From Moraxellaceae bacterium REDSEA-S32_B1 (GTDB lineage Bacteria; Pseudomonadota; Gammaproteobacteria; Pseudomonadales; Moraxellaceae): a DNA stretch of 41,196 bases. The notes under the pieces are model-generated. The model saw nothing but the letters and a program-made list of their open reading frames with translations, was not told where the DNA came from and did not search any database. Where the stretch lies: positions 1 to 41,196 of the forward strand of contig LUOR01000019.1 in assembly GCA_001626925.1 (NCBI GenBank). The letters run 5' to 3'. The translations under genes and the position numbers were made by a program. Of this stretch, positions 14,917 to 26,798 are shown piece by piece (within the stretch, counting starts at the first letter, position 1; each line of letters starts with the position of its first letter).

Positions 14917-15123
14917 TTAAGCTGTCAAAAACAATCCTTTTCCAATCGTATCAATCAGCTCTAGAATGAGTACTTTTTCTTGTGCTGTCAATTGATCGGG
15001 ATCAATATATTTCCAACGCTTTTCATAAAGTTGAAAAGCAACTTCGGGCTGGATAATTTCAGCTTTAACATCCCACAAAATGCTATCTAAAGCAGGATAT
15101 TCATTGCGATGAATCTGTCGCAT
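14917..15123 (-). CDS. Small protein upstream of the AbiEii-like gene, possible antitoxin
   Basis: I do not recognise this 68-residue protein. It begins MRQIHRNEYPALDSILWDVK and ends LELIDTIGKGLFLTA; it is largely helical and mildly acidic with no helix-turn-helix, signal peptide or membrane segment. It has a strong GAGAGG ribosome site. Its short distance to the AbiEii-like gene on the same strand and its size suggest a two-gene toxin-antitoxin unit, but it is not the AbiEi-type winged-helix antitoxin. A paired role is inferred only from position. Confidence 0.6.
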   Translation of the reverse strand: MRQIHRNEYPALDSILWDVKAEIIQPEVAFQLYEKRWKYIDPDQLTAQEKVLILELIDTIGKGLFLTA

Positions 15124-15211
15124 TTCTTACCTCTCTTTAGAAATCAATTGAATGTAATTTTAATATAGCACAGAAAAATGATACAACTTGCTAGCAATGA
15201 ACAATTAAAAT

Positions 15212-15835
15212 TTATAAAAGCTTCGGCATATCCGAAAGTTCATTACCTTGTGGATCAACTTTCTGCTCTGAATCTTTAGTTTCATGTTGAATATAGAATT
15301 GATGCAAGGTTTCACCTAGTTGCTCGACCGCATGACAAATCCCATCGGCGAATTGGTGTTTCTTAAAGAATGGTAGGATCGACTGGCAGACTGTTTGCCA
15401 ATAGTCATCTGTCACCGCTTGATGAATCCCTCGATCTGCAACGATCTCGACATCATGTTCACAGAGATTGAGATAGATCAGTACGCCACTATTATATTCG
15501 GTATCCCATACTCGATGTTCGGCAAAGAGTTGCTCGGCACGTTGCTGACAGTTGTATTGGAATGCAATATCACTCGGCAAGCTCCCCTCGATGATGACTT
15601 GGATTTCACCACGATGTCCATGCTCTGCATCTCGAATGGCATCTGCGATTTGCTGTGCTTGAGTGGGATTAATCACGCTTTTACTGGATTTAAAATAAAA
15701 GACGTGCTTTAGCCAGCGTTTTAAACTTGGCTGTGCTTGGCTTTGACTATGCCTTGTGGTGAATATCGTTTCATCATCCACATGTTTGATCGTACTGTCC
15801 ACAATCGTGTTTTTTTGCGTTTTTTGTTTTACCAT
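15212..15835 (-). CDS. TPM-domain protein (second, cytosolic or tail-less)
   Basis: The 207-residue protein contains a TPM (YgcG) domain at about 55-180: QIADAIRDAEHGHRGEIQVI and later SGVLIYLNLCEHDVEIVADR with GIHQAV. It has no signal peptide, and apart from a short hydrophobic patch no membrane segment is clear. Its start overlaps the end of the upstream TPM gene by 7 bases, so the two are translationally coupled and may act as a pair. The TPM fold is reported as phosphatase-like or chaperone-like in photosystem repair; its bacterial role with LemA is not settled. Confidence 0.82.
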   Translation of the reverse strand: MVKQKTQKNTIVDSTIKHVDDETIFTTRHSQSQAQPSLKRWLKHVFYFKSSKSVINPTQAQQIADAIRDAEHGHRGEIQVIIEGSLPSDIAFQYNCQQRAEQLFAEHRVWDTEYNSGVLIYLNLCEHDVEIVADRGIHQAVTDDYWQTVCQSILPFFKKHQFADGICHAVEQLGETLHQFYIQHETKDSEQKVDPQGNELSDMPKLL

Positions 15836-16965
15836 GAGCCTGATGCTCCTCCACCGCCAAAGCTACCACCACCCCCACTGTAGCCTCCGCCACCAAATCC
15901 ACCGCCACTGCTTCCGCCCCCTCTACGACCTCCACCACTTAAGAATGCTTGGAAAAGGATTTGTGCAAGCGAGCTAATCACGAGGAAAAACATGCCAAAA
16001 CCAAGTGCCAAGCTCATGGTTAAACCAATACCATTCAGCATACCCAATGCCGTGCCTGCAACACCTGCACCAAATGCTGAGATTTTCCGACCGAACCATG
16101 CCGATGCGATCACCGCACCAGCAAGGATAAACAGTGAAAATCCAAAAGTATTTTGTTGAGCTTGCTGTTGCTGATGGGCTTCGGCTTGACGTTGTTTGAG
16201 TTCTTCGGCAGCTTGTTGTGCCACTTCAGGGTCTTGACTGAGGATACGGTCTATTTCCCCCAAAGCGTCATTTAAGCCTTGGGCATATTGCTGTTGTTTA
16301 AATTGCGGTTTGATTTGGTTTTCAATGATTTGATGATTGATAATATCAGGCAACACGCCTTCCAAACCGTAACCTGTCAAGATCTGAATACGTCGATCAT
16401 TCAGCGCCACCACGATCAGCAAACCATTATCACGCTCTGCTGAGCCTAACTTCCACTCATCGGCGACACGCATTCCGTATTGAAAAATATCTTCTTGTCC
16501 TGTGCTAGGGACGATCACGATGCCAATCTGTGCCTTACCTTGTTGGTAGATATTTTGAATCTTTTGTGTGAGCTGTGCGTTTTCAGCCGAACTTAACACA
16601 TTGGCTTGATCAATGATCGGTGCATTGAGCTGTGCAGGTAGTTCACGCTGAATGATACTTTCATCAGGTGATGCTGTATCGGTTGCAGTTGCAGTCGTTG
16701 ATGCGCTGTTTTGTGAGTTATTGCTTTGTTGACTACTTTTTGATTGATTATTTTGCTGATTAAGCTGTGGAATTGCTTGATGATCTTTTAAGACTTTTCC
16801 TGCAACAATGATTTCTTCAACGTCGCTATCAACTGCAACGGCTTCTTCCGCATAGCTGTTCTGCGATGATAACGCTGTAAATAAAACGCTAAAGCACAGT
16901 ACAAAGCATGCAAGTGTAAACTTCCATGCTGTATAAACCTGTTTAGGCAATAATCGATTAGTCAT
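15829..16965 (-). CDS. TPM/YgcG-family membrane protein with Gly-rich tail
   Basis: The 378-residue protein has an N-terminal signal/anchor (about 15-40, ending NSYAEEA), a low-complexity Gln/Asn/Ser linker, a periplasmic TPM domain (about 110-245: IIDQANVLSSAENAQLTQKI, NGLLIVVALNDRRIQILTGYG), a Gln-rich helix, two membrane segments (about 275-340), and a C-terminal Gly/Ser tail ending GGGASGSW. That layout is typical of YgcG proteins that occur next to lemA. The ATG at 16965 is preferred to the TTG at 16974. It lies 38 bases after lemA and overlaps the next TPM gene. Confidence 0.9.
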   Translation of the reverse strand: MTNRLLPKQVYTAWKFTLACFVLCFSVLFTALSSQNSYAEEAVAVDSDVEEIIVAGKVLKDHQAIPQLNQQNNQSKSSQQSNNSQNSASTTATATDTASPDESIIQRELPAQLNAPIIDQANVLSSAENAQLTQKIQNIYQQGKAQIGIVIVPSTGQEDIFQYGMRVADEWKLGSAERDNGLLIVVALNDRRIQILTGYGLEGVLPDIINHQIIENQIKPQFKQQQYAQGLNDALGEIDRILSQDPEVAQQAAEELKQRQAEAHQQQQAQQNTFGFSLFILAGAVIASAWFGRKISAFGAGVAGTALGMLNGIGLTMSLALGFGMFFLVISSLAQILFQAFLSGGGRRGGGSSGGGFGGGGYSGGGGSFGGGGASGSW

Positions 16966-17003
16966 CTTGATCAAATTTCAAAGTGAAATGAATCAATCAC
17001 AAA

Positions 17004-17615
17004 TTATTCAAAACTCACCGTTGGCGCAGTCGAAGCACCTGCATCTGCCTTAAAGTTCGGCTTGGTATCCATGCCAATCACTTTTGCAGTCATCACTTGT
17101 GGGAACTGGCGTGCATAGCTATTAAAATCTTGCACACTACTGATATAACGATTACGTGCAACAGCAATACGATTTTCCGTACCTTCGAGTTGCACTTGCA
17201 AGGCTTGGAATTGTTCATTGGCTTTCAGATCAGGATAGTTTTCTGATACGGCGATCAAACGTGATAAAGCGCCTGTGAGTTGCGCTTGAGCTTGTTGGTA
17301 TTTTTCAAAAAGTGCTGGATCGTTCAGCACTTCCGCATCGACTTTCAACCCTGCAACATTCGAGCGAGCTTGCGTCACTTCAGTCAACACTTGCTCTTCA
17401 TGTGCTGCATAGCCTTTCACCACATTCACTAGATTTGGCACAAGATCAGCACGGCGTTGATATTGGTTTTCCACCTCTGACCATGATGCGGTGACCGCTT
17501 CATCTTTGACTTGCAAAGTGTTGTAGCCACAGCCTGTTAAGCTCAGACTCGCCACCAAAGCAGTTGCCGTCATTGTTTTTTTTAATACATTCATAAGACT
17601 ACCCGAATTGTTCAT
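17004..17615 (-). CDS. lemA: LemA family lipoprotein
   Basis: LemA proteins are membrane-anchored helical-bundle proteins of unknown function. This 203-residue form has a lipoprotein signal: LVASLSLTGCG with the lipidated Cys at residue 29 counted from 17615. The body carries the family segment WSEVENQYQRRADLVPNLVN and the ENRIAVARNRY signature. Two starts are possible, ATG at 17615 and ATG at 17594; neither has a strong ribosome site. It is the first gene of the lemA-TPM-TPM unit. Outer-membrane sorting is not excluded, since the residue after Cys is Gly rather than Asp. Confidence 0.92.
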   Translation of the reverse strand: MNNSGSLMNVLKKTMTATALVASLSLTGCGYNTLQVKDEAVTASWSEVENQYQRRADLVPNLVNVVKGYAAHEEQVLTEVTQARSNVAGLKVDAEVLNDPALFEKYQQAQAQLTGALSRLIAVSENYPDLKANEQFQALQVQLEGTENRIAVARNRYISSVQDFNSYARQFPQVMTAKVIGMDTKPNFKADAGASTAPTVSFE

Positions 17616-17696
17616 TAATTTTCTTGAGTTATCTCATTGTATCAATTCAAAATGATCTTTCTATTTCAATTTGTATTTTTTTCAAAATAACACATG

Positions 17697-17725
17697 CAAA
17701 AAAAAGCCCACAATTTGTGAGCTTT
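17697..17725 (-). terminator. Terminator after gltD
   Basis: On the minus strand AGCTCACAAATTGTGGGCT followed by a run of T. One G-T pair; short loop. Ends the gltBD transcript. Confidence 0.65.
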
Positions 17726-17753
17726 CTTAGAATGATTATTTAAAAATGAACGA

Positions 17754-19202
<1,449 letters not shown>

Positions 19203-19251
19203 TCACAACTATTTGCTTGTGCGACCTTGCATCTGCCTATTCAATGCAGTG

Positions 19252-22200
19252 TTATTGTGGGTCAGCTTGTGTGGTTTTCAGCAAGGTTAGCAAGTTTGCC
19301 GCTTTTGGTTTAACCAGCCAAAATTTACGGCTGTAATAGTCAAACTCGGTGCGAATCTTGTATGCCCACGCACTACCTGTTTCTTGGATATGCTCATCCA
19401 AAATCTTCATCAAGAACAATTGATGCTCTTCCATCGATTCGGTTGAGATACGGGTTAAGTCGATCAACTCATGGTTGTAGTGATCCACAAAATCATTATC
19501 CAAATCAAGCACATAGGCAAAACCACCTGTCATACCTGCACCAAAGTTGTGACCAACACTACCCAGTACAGTCACGATACCGCCTGTCATGTATTCACAG
19601 CAATGGTCGCCTGCACCTTCGATCACCGCAAATGCACCCGAGTTACGCACGGCAAAACGCTCACCTGCTGTACCCGCTGCAAATAGTTTACCACCCGTTG
19701 CACCGTACAAGCAGGTATTACCAATAATCGCTGTATTTTGCGACTGGAATGGTGAACCTTTCGGTGGCGCAATCGAGATACGACCGCCTGCCATGCCTTT
19801 ACCGACATAGTCATTGGCATCACCTTCAAGTTTGATATGCAAACCACCCGCATTCCACACACCCAAAGACTGTCCTGCTGTACCTTGCAGTCTTAATGTG
19901 ACAGGCGCATTACTCATGCCTAAATTGCCATGACGTTTTGCAATCTCACCTGATAAACGTGCACCGATCGAACGGTCACAGTTACACACGGTGTAGTAGA
20001 ACTCGCCACCTTGACAGTTTTCAATCGCAGGCAACATGTCTTTGACCATTTGCTCAGCCAACAAGCCTTTGTCATGCGGTGCATTACCTTGCACTTCACA
20101 ATATTGAGGTTTGCCGTCTGCATCAGGATGTGACTCAAGCAATGGCATCAAATTCAAATGCTGTTGACGCTCAGTTTCACCCGGTAAAACTTCCAGTAAA
20201 TCCACACGCCCGATCAAATCTTTGAGTGAACGCACGCCAAGTGCTGCAAGCAGTTCACGTGTTTCTTCAGCGATAAAGCGGAAGAAGTTAATCAACATCT
20301 CAGGCTCACCGATATAGTGATCTTGACGCAGTTGATCTTGCTGGGTTGCTACACCAGTTGCGCAGTTATTTAAATGACAAATACGCAGATATTTACAGCC
20401 CAATGCGATCATTGGCGTTGAACCAAAGCCAAAGCTTTCTGCACCGAGAATTGCTGCTTTGATCACATCTAAGCCAGTTTTCAAACCACCATCAGTTTGC
20501 ACACGAACCTTACCACGCAAGTCATTGACACGTAATGCTTGGTGCGCTTCAGAAAGACCTAACTCCCACGGCGAACCTGCATGATGAATCGATGAAATCG
20601 GTGATGCTGCTGTACCGCCGTCATAACCAGAAATCGTAATGAAATCGGCATAAGCTTTTGCCACACCCGCAGCAATCGTCCCTACACCCGGCTCAGAAAC
20701 CAACTTCACAGAAACCATGGCATTTGGATTGACTTGCTTTAAGTCAAAAATCAATTGCGACAAATCTTCAATCGAATAAATATCATGATGCGGCGGTGGT
20801 GAAATCAAGGTCACGCCAGGTACCGAATAACGCAAACGTGCAATTAAGCCGTTGACTTTACCACCTGGGAGCTGACCACCTTCACCTGGTTTTGCACCTT
20901 GGGCAACCTTAATCTGCAATACTTCTGCAGATGACAAATACGCTGGTGTGACACCAAAACGACCTGAAGCAATCTGTTTGATTTTTGAGTTGCGGATCGT
21001 GCCATAACGTGCAGGATCTTCACCGCCCTCACCCGAATTTGAACGTCCACCGATGGTATTCATGGCAATCGCAATCGCTTCATGTGCCTCTGGTGACAAT
21101 GCGCCCAAAGACATGCCCGCAGAGTCGAAGCGTGGCAAGATGTCTTCAATCGCTTCGACTTCATCCACTGAAATTGAATTGTCAGTTTTCAGTTTCAATA
21201 AATCACGCAACGTCGCTACTGGACGTGTGTTGACCAGATTTGCATATTCTTTAAAGTCTTCGTATTTGCCTGAACGTACCGATTTGTGCAATGCATTGAT
21301 CACATCAGGGTTAAAGGCATGATACTCCTTACCAAAGACAAACTTGAGCATACCGCCTTGATCGATTGGTTTACGTGCTTTCCACGCCAAATCCGCCAAT
21401 TTCTTTTGATCGCTTTCAAGATCGGCAAAGGTTGCACCTGCAATTCGGCTTGGTACGCCGATGAAGCACATATCCACCACTTCTTTCGACAAGCCAACTG
21501 CTTCAAACAATTGACCGCCACGATACGAAGCCACGGTTGAGATGCCCATTTTCGACAAGACTTTGAGCAAGCCTTTATCGATACCTTTACGGAAGTTAGA
21601 CTGTGCTTGGATTGGATCACCCAACAACTCACCTTTGGCGATCAAATCATTGATCACATCATAGGCAAGATATGGATGAATCGCAGTAGCACCAAAACCG
21701 AGCAATACCGCAAACTGATGCGGACCACGTGCCACACCCGTTTCGATAATGAGGTTGGCATCAGTACGCAACCCGTGCTGAATCAGATAATGATGCACCG
21801 CACCTGTCACCAATACTGCATTGGCAGGCAGATGCCCTTCACGAATATTTTTATCAGACAAAATCAATATCGATTTGTCATTACGAATCGCTTGCGCAGA
21901 TTCTTCACAAATACGTTTCACCGCATTTGCCAAACCTTCTGACTCAGGATAGTTCAAATCAATTTCAGCTTGACCATAACCTTCACGTACAAGCGTACGA
22001 AGCAAATGCATTTTTGAATTAGATAATACAGGACTAGAAATAATCAAACGATCGGCATGGTCAGGGCTTTGTTCAAAGACATTTTGCTCACGACCAAGAC
22101 AAGTTTCCAATGACATCACGATCGATTCACGTAAAGGATCGATTGGTGGATTAGTCACCTGCGCAAACTGCTGACGGAAATAATCCGAGACATGACGAGT

Positions 22201-23739
22201 CTGACGAGACAAAACCGCCATTGGCGTATCATCACCCATTGAGCCGACAGCTTCTTGACCACTTTCAGCAATTGGACGAAGCAATTGATCACGCTCTTCG
22301 AAAGTGACCATAAACATTTTTTGCGCCGCTTTTAACGCATCACCAGTCAAGCCTTTATCCAGTAAAGTCTCTTCCAACTGCATATCAGGTTGTAATTTTA
22401 AAGAACGTTCACGCAACCACTCACGGTATGGACGCATTTTCTTGAGGTGATTGTTGACTTCTTTGGTATCTAATACGTTGCCAGTCACAGTATCAATCGC
22501 CAAGATTTGCCCTGGACCAACACGACCTTTTGAGATCACATCTTCAGGCGCATAATCCCACACACCAATCTCTGATGCCAACGTGATATAGCCATTTTTG
22601 GTCATCACCCAACGTGCCGGACGCAAGCCATTACGATCGAGCATACAGATCGCATGACGACCATCTTGAATCACTAGACCCGCAGGACCATCCCACGCTT
22701 CCATATGTTTTGAATTAAACTCATAAAATGCACGCAAATCTGCATCCAATGTTTCCACGTTTTGCCAAGCAGGCGGTACCAACATACGAAGCGCACGGAA
22801 CAAGTCCATGCCACCACCGACAAGGATTTCAAGCATATTATCCAAGCTTGAAGAATCCGAACCTGTACGGTTGACTAATGGTGTTAACTCCATCAAACCT
22901 GGAAGTAATGGATTTTCAAATTTTGGGGTACGTGCAACTGACCAGTTACGGTTTGCAGTAATGGTGTTGATTTCACCATTATGCGCCAAATAACGGAACG
23001 GTTGGGCGAGTGGCCAACGTGGCAAAGTATTGGTAGAGAAGCGTTGATGGAATACCACAATGTGCGACTCAAGACGTGAATCCGCCAAATCGGTATAAAA
23101 ATCCGCAATCGCCTCGGGCATCATCAAGCCTTTGTAGCTGATCACTGTCGATGCCAATGTGGTGATATAAAATAACGGATCGTTGGCTAATTTTTGCTCT
23201 GCACGACGACGTGCCAAAAATAATTTACGATTAAACTCTTCTTCAGACAAATTTTGGGGATTATTCACCAATATTTGCTCAAACGCAGGCAGTGAGCGAA
23301 GTGCAATTTCACCCAAAACGTCTAAATTAATCGGCACTTTACGCCAAGTTGCTACGGTCAGGCCAGCAGCTTCAATTTCTGCATTGACGATGTTCTTAGC
23401 ATTCTCAGCCAAAGCAGGATCAAGATTTAAAAATACTGTACCTGCTGCAAAAATATCAGTCAGCTCCGCACCGAGCTTTTTCGCTTCTTCACGGAAAAAC
23501 TGTTTTGGCATCGCAAGCAACAAACCACAGCCGTCACCCGTCTTCCCATCCGCCGCAATTCCGCCACGGTGGGTCATACAGCTCAGACTATGAATGGCCG
23601 TTTCCACCAAATGATGGCTTTGTTTGCCTTGCATATGTGCAATCAAACCAAAACCACAATTGTCTTTAAATTCATGCGGCTGATACAACCCTTTCGGTTG
23701 ATCAGTGGGAGCTACAGTATTGAGCGATGGCATGTGCAT
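19252..23739 (-). CDS. gltB: Glutamate synthase large (alpha) subunit
   Basis: The 1,495-residue protein has the three GltB parts: an N-terminal glutamine amidotransferase, a central and FMN-binding synthase domain, and a C-terminal beta-helix. A 27-residue propeptide would be removed to expose catalytic Cys28 (DNCGFGLI). The synthase part contains [16 protein letters not shown] and the [3Fe-4S] cysteines in [15 protein letters not shown]. The C-terminal part has the Gly-rich repeats GMAGGRISI and [11 protein letters not shown]. The ATG at 23739 with an AAGGG ribosome site is chosen; a TTG at 23760 in frame is an alternative. Transcribed with gltD. The 430-base upstream region has several inverted repeats. 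Confidence 0.97.
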   Translation of the reverse strand: MHMPSLNTVAPTDQPKGLYQPHEFKDNCGFGLIAHMQGKQSHHLVETAIHSLSCMTHRGGIAADGKTGDGCGLLLAMPKQFFREEAKKLGAELTDIFAAGTVFLNLDPALAENAKNIVNAEIEAAGLTVATWRKVPINLDVLGEIALRSLPAFEQILVNNPQNLSEEEFNRKLFLARRRAEQKLANDPLFYITTLASTVISYKGLMMPEAIADFYTDLADSRLESHIVVFHQRFSTNTLPRWPLAQPFRYLAHNGEINTITANRNWSVARTPKFENPLLPGLMELTPLVNRTGSDSSSLDNMLEILVGGGMDLFRALRMLVPPAWQNVETLDADLRAFYEFNSKHMEAWDGPAGLVIQDGRHAICMLDRNGLRPARWVMTKNGYITLASEIGVWDYAPEDVISKGRVGPGQILAIDTVTGNVLDTKEVNNHLKKMRPYREWLRERSLKLQPDMQLEETLLDKGLTGDALKAAQKMFMVTFEERDQLLRPIAESGQEAVGSMGDDTPMAVLSRQTRHVSDYFRQQFAQVTNPPIDPLRESIVMSLETCLGREQNVFEQSPDHADRLIISSPVLSNSKMHLLRTLVREGYGQAEIDLNYPESEGLANAVKRICEESAQAIRNDKSILILSDKNIREGHLPANAVLVTGAVHHYLIQHGLRTDANLIIETGVARGPHQFAVLLGFGATAIHPYLAYDVINDLIAKGELLGDPIQAQSNFRKGIDKGLLKVLSKMGISTVASYRGGQLFEAVGLSKEVVDMCFIGVPSRIAGATFADLESDQKKLADLAWKARKPIDQGGMLKFVFGKEYHAFNPDVINALHKSVRSGKYEDFKEYANLVNTRPVATLRDLLKLKTDNSISVDEVEAIEDILPRFDSAGMSLGALSPEAHEAIAIAMNTIGGRSNSGEGGEDPARYGTIRNSKIKQIASGRFGVTPAYLSSAEVLQIKVAQGAKPGEGGQLPGGKVNGLIARLRYSVPGVTLISPPPHHDIYSIEDLSQLIFDLKQVNPNAMVSVKLVSEPGVGTIAAGVAKAYADFITISGYDGGTAASPISSIHHAGSPWELGLSEAHQALRVNDLRGKVRVQTDGGLKTGLDVIKAAILGAESFGFGSTPMIALGCKYLRICHLNNCATGVATQQDQLRQDHYIGEPEMLINFFRFIAEETRELLAALGVRSLKDLIGRVDLLEVLPGETERQQHLNLMPLLESHPDADGKPQYCEVQGNAPHDKGLLAEQMVKDMLPAIENCQGGEFYYTVCNCDRSIGARLSGEIAKRHGNLGMSNAPVTLRLQGTAGQSLGVWNAGGLHIKLEGDANDYVGKGMAGGRISIAPPKGSPFQSQNTAIIGNTCLYGATGGKLFAAGTAGERFAVRNSGAFAVIEGAGDHCCEYMTGGIVTVLGSVGHNFGAGMTGGFAYVLDLDNDFVDHYNHELIDLTRISTESMEEHQLFLMKILDEHIQETGSAWAYKIRTEFDYYSRKFWLVKPKAANLLTLLKTTQADPQ

Positions 23740-23936
23740 AGCGTACCCTTCTAACTTCAAGATGACTCAATTGCTAAGTCAATAAACCAAAAAATCAAAA
23801 ATCAAAGCATTCCAAAAATGTTCGATTACAACCCTAAGTCGCTAAAGACAAAGACACAAAGACATAGAAATCAGCATTTATCGATAACACACAGTCAAAT
23901 GTTTAGCGACGTATTTTCTCATTGAACAGGCAAATA

Positions 23937-23956
23937 TTGCAAACTTTGATTTGCAA
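23937..23956. promoter_or_regulatory. 20-bp dyad upstream of gltB
   Basis: TTGCAAACTTTGATTTGCAA: perfect 7-base arms and a 6-base spacer, about 200 bases before gltB. Candidate regulator site, family unknown. Confidence 0.4.
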
Positions 23957-24136
23957 GTCGATGTTTTACGTGAGCAGGAGTAATTTTGCAGATTCAATCG
24001 ATTCTGCAACAAACAATTTTATGATGATTCCCATAATTAATAAAGCAAAAAATATGCCGTATCACACAATTAAATACTCAAATACAATCATGCACTTACA
24101 AAAACACTAAATAACAAGCGCACCAAATAAGATCAT

Positions 24137-24163
24137 AAAATCGCACCAATATAATGCGATATT
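24137..24163 (-). terminator. Weak terminator candidate after the SPOR-domain gene
   Basis: On the minus strand ATCGCA, 9-base loop, TGCGAT followed by TTTATG. Six-base stem and a short T-run only. Confidence 0.45.
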
Positions 24164-24194
24164 TATTATTTACAGATAAATGCTCTATTTTGAA

Positions 24195-25082
24195 TCATTG
24201 AAATGGATCAATAATTTCAACAGGCGCTTGTCTCTGCGTATTGTTTGAATCACTTGGATTGTTTGTCGCATTATTTGCAGGCGTCTGACGCGGTTTGACC
24301 TGCGAATGCTCTGTATTGGAGCTTTGCACTTCACCTGACTCATCTGTACGTTGAATCGTCGTCGTTGTACCACCAAGATTATGCGTCACTGATGGTGTCG
24401 ATTCGGCCGTAGGGCGAGGCGCAACTTCTCGTACTTTTGGCACAGCTGTTCGAGTCAATATAATCGAACGTAATTCAGTGGTGGATTTACTTTCATCGCT
24501 ACCTAAATCATTCACTAAACCCGCATAGGTATTGAACTTTTCAGGGAGTAATTTAACACTCTTAGGCAAACCGAAACTCACCTTTTGTGCTTGCTCTATC
24601 GCCGCTTGCGTATTTTTAAAGACACCGTACGTCAGCACATACTGGACATTATTGTTTTTTTGATCATCTAAACGAAAATAGTGAAATTGATTACGATCTT
24701 TACGACTATCTAGGTAAGAGCGGATTACGTCTTCTTCTGCCACTTTCATCAGTTGCAAAGTCCATGCACTTTTATTTTCAGCAATAAACGCAGAACCACG
24801 AAATTCTGGCTCATGATCACCTGCCAGCGCATTACGTTTTAGCAGATCAATGGGTGGCACTTCATATTGGAATGTGCCGATTTTTTTGTCTAACAGCACA
24901 TTTTGTTGCTGGATCTCGGTTTTTTCTTGTGTCTCTTCAGTGTCGATAGGCGTCACTTGTTTTGCTTGATCTTCTTTAGTCTGCATAATCCAAAGTACAA
25001 AGATTACCACCAGACAAGCCACACCGAGACTTAACCATATCGCCTGTTTTACATCTTGCCAAAGCTTCGCCCGATTGATCAT
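24195..25082 (-). CDS. SPOR-domain inner-membrane protein (DamX-like position)
   Basis: The 295-residue protein has one membrane segment (about 14-35, AIWLSLGVACLVVIFVLWIM), a charged Glu/Gln linker, and a SPOR-like domain at about 104-185: SAWTLQLMKVAEEDVIRSYL, then VQYVLTYGVFKNTQAAIEQA. The last 100 residues are low-complexity Thr/Asn/Ser/Pro. SPOR domains bind denuded peptidoglycan at the septum. In Escherichia coli damX follows aroB at the same place, but here the SPOR domain is central rather than C-terminal, so it is not a strict DamX copy. It lies 12 bases after aroB. Confidence 0.82.
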   Translation of the reverse strand: MINRAKLWQDVKQAIWLSLGVACLVVIFVLWIMQTKEDQAKQVTPIDTEETQEKTEIQQQNVLLDKKIGTFQYEVPPIDLLKRNALAGDHEPEFRGSAFIAENKSAWTLQLMKVAEEDVIRSYLDSRKDRNQFHYFRLDDQKNNNVQYVLTYGVFKNTQAAIEQAQKVSFGLPKSVKLLPEKFNTYAGLVNDLGSDESKSTTELRSIILTRTAVPKVREVAPRPTAESTPSVTHNLGGTTTTIQRTDESGEVQSSNTEHSQVKPRQTPANNATNNPSDSNNTQRQAPVEIIDPFQ

Positions 25083-25094
25083 GATCCTACCTTG

Positions 25095-26177
25095 TTAAGC
25101 ACTCAAGTTGTCTTGAATTGACTGGATCAGTTGATCTTGCGCAAAGTCTTTGGTGATCACGGCTTGACCCAGTTGTTTCAATAATACAAGACGAAGTTGA
25201 CCATTCAATACTTTTTTATCATGTGCCATGTAGCCCAAAAACTCATCCACTGGAATATTCGGACTCGCCACAGGCAAATTCGCTTGTAAAAGCACAGCTT
25301 TGACTCGTAAAACATCCTCAGCCGTAATCCAGCCCAATTTTTCAGAAAGCGATGCTGCCATCACCATGCCTGCTGATACCGCCTCACCGTGCAACCAAGT
25401 GCCATACCCCATATAAGACTCTATCGCATGTCCATAGGTGTGACCTAAATTCAGGAGTGCTCGCTCACCTTTTTCAGTCTCATCATTGGCAACAATACGC
25501 GCCTTGTGGGCACAACACCGATACACTGCTGCAGCTAGCACTTCACGGTCTCGATCCAACAACTTTGACATATTCTGCTCAAGCCAAGTCAGAAACTCTG
25601 CATCGCCAAGCAAAGCATATTTAATCACCTCCGCTAAACCCGCTGACAGCTCACGATCAGGCAATGTATCTAGCACCGCCATATCTGCAATCACCGCTTC
25701 TGGCTGCTTAAATGCACCAATCATGTTTTTGCCAAGCGGATGATTAATACCCGTTTTCCCACCTACACTCGAATCGACCTGTGACAGCAATGTTGTAGGA
25801 ATCTGCACAAACTTCACACCACGCTGAAAAGATGCCGCCGCATAACCCGCCATATCGCCAATTACACCACCACCTAACGCTACCACCGTACAATCTCGGT
25901 TAAAGCCAGCCTCAAGCAATGCATCAAAAATTAGATGTAAATGTTGAAAGTCTTTGTATTTTTCACCATCAGGTAAAACACACGTTGCAACTGTTTTACC
26001 CATCATCTGAAACTGCTTTAGATAATGTGCTAAATAAAGCTCGGCAACAGTGGTATTGGTGACAATCATCACCTGTTGTGACTGAATATATTGATCTAAT
26101 AATTTTGAGCCATCAAGCTGATGACCAATAAAAATCGGATAGCGACGATCGCCCAACTCAACAAATAAGGTTTGCAT
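25095..26177 (-). CDS. aroB: 3-dehydroquinate synthase
   Basis: AroB converts DAHP to 3-dehydroquinate, the second step of the shikimate pathway, using NAD and a divalent metal. The 360-residue length is normal. NAD-binding residues are in DGEKYKDF and [39 protein letters not shown] is the family signature. Metal ligands are the Glu in [10 protein letters not shown], His in [13 protein letters not shown] and His in [11 protein letters not shown]. It follows aroK by 36 bases in the pilMNOPQ-aroKB string. Confidence 0.97.
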   Translation of the reverse strand: MQTLFVELGDRRYPIFIGHQLDGSKLLDQYIQSQQVMIVTNTTVAELYLAHYLKQFQMMGKTVATCVLPDGEKYKDFQHLHLIFDALLEAGFNRDCTVVALGGGVIGDMAGYAAASFQRGVKFVQIPTTLLSQVDSSVGGKTGINHPLGKNMIGAFKQPEAVIADMAVLDTLPDRELSAGLAEVIKYALLGDAEFLTWLEQNMSKLLDRDREVLAAAVYRCCAHKARIVANDETEKGERALLNLGHTYGHAIESYMGYGTWLHGEAVSAGMVMAASLSEKLGWITAEDVLRVKAVLLQANLPVASPNIPVDEFLGYMAHDKKVLNGQLRLVLLKQLGQAVITKDFAQDQLIQSIQDNLSA

Positions 26178-26213
26178 GAATCACTTTCATTTCTAACAAT
26201 TTAAAACTAAACG

Positions 26214-26759
26214 CTATGGTAACGGATTTTCGACAATCAATTGTAAAATCTTTTGTGCCAAATCACGAGCAGAGCCTTGATGTGTTTCTACTACAAAATG
26301 TGCGACTTCACGATATAGCGGATCGCGCTCTGCCAAGAGATTTTGAAGTTTTTGTTCTGGGTTGTCTACTTGTAACAATGGTCGATTGCGATCACGGTAG
26401 GTACGAAGCAATTGAATATCGACTGAAGTCTTCAAATAAATCGTAATGCCACGATTGTGCAGATGCTGACGATTTTCAGGTTGAGTGATTGCACCGCCAC
26501 CTGTAGCTAAAACTAAATTATTTTTATTGGTTAAGTCAGCAATGACATTTTTTTCACGAAGTCGAAAGCCAAGCTCACCTTCCTTCTCAAAAATCCAAGG
26601 AATGTTGGCGCCTGTACGTGCTTCAATTTCATGATCACTATCCATAAAGTCGCGACCCAGCAGTTCTGCAAGGTGGCGGCCTATGGTTGTTTTTCCTGCG
26701 CCCATTGGACCGACCAAATAGATATTTGGCAGATCCTGCGCATTACTTCGACTGTTCAA
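26214..26759 (-). CDS. aroK: Shikimate kinase
   Basis: AroK phosphorylates shikimate with ATP. The 181-residue protein has the P-loop GPMGAGKT at 17-24, the DSDHEIE shikimate-binding segment at about 40-46, and LATGGGAIT with the substrate-binding Gly triplet. The lid Arg is in TYRDRNRPLL. The first usable codon is TTG at 26759, with an AGG ribosome site 7-8 bases away; no in-frame ATG precedes the P-loop at a sensible distance, so a TTG start is likely. It lies 39 bases after pilQ. Confidence 0.95.
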   Translation of the reverse strand: MNSRSNAQDLPNIYLVGPMGAGKTTIGRHLAELLGRDFMDSDHEIEARTGANIPWIFEKEGELGFRLREKNVIADLTNKNNLVLATGGGAITQPENRQHLHNRGITIYLKTSVDIQLLRTYRDRNRPLLQVDNPEQKLQNLLAERDPLYREVAHFVVETHQGSARDLAQKILQLIVENPLP

Positions 26760-26798
26760 TAAACACCTGTCGTGTTTTAAATCATACTTTCAGGTAGT

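Larger units (their letters stand above)
23740..24194. other. gltB upstream region with inverted repeats
   Basis: No convincing gene. Three dyads are visible: TGACT-N9-AGTCA (23763-23781), TTGCAAA-N6-TTTGCAA (23937-23956) and TTGCAGA-N10-TCTGCAA (23986-24009). The last two share TTGCA/TGCAA ends and have centres 51 bases apart, close to five helical turns. A run of near-repeats of AAAGACA is at 23844-23867. The region must hold the gltB promoter and the terminator of the aro/SPOR operon. Confidence 0.5.

Noticed and set aside
23922..24110. 62-codon frame in the gltB upstream region
   Set aside because: No ribosome site, no recognisable composition, and it crosses the two dyads.
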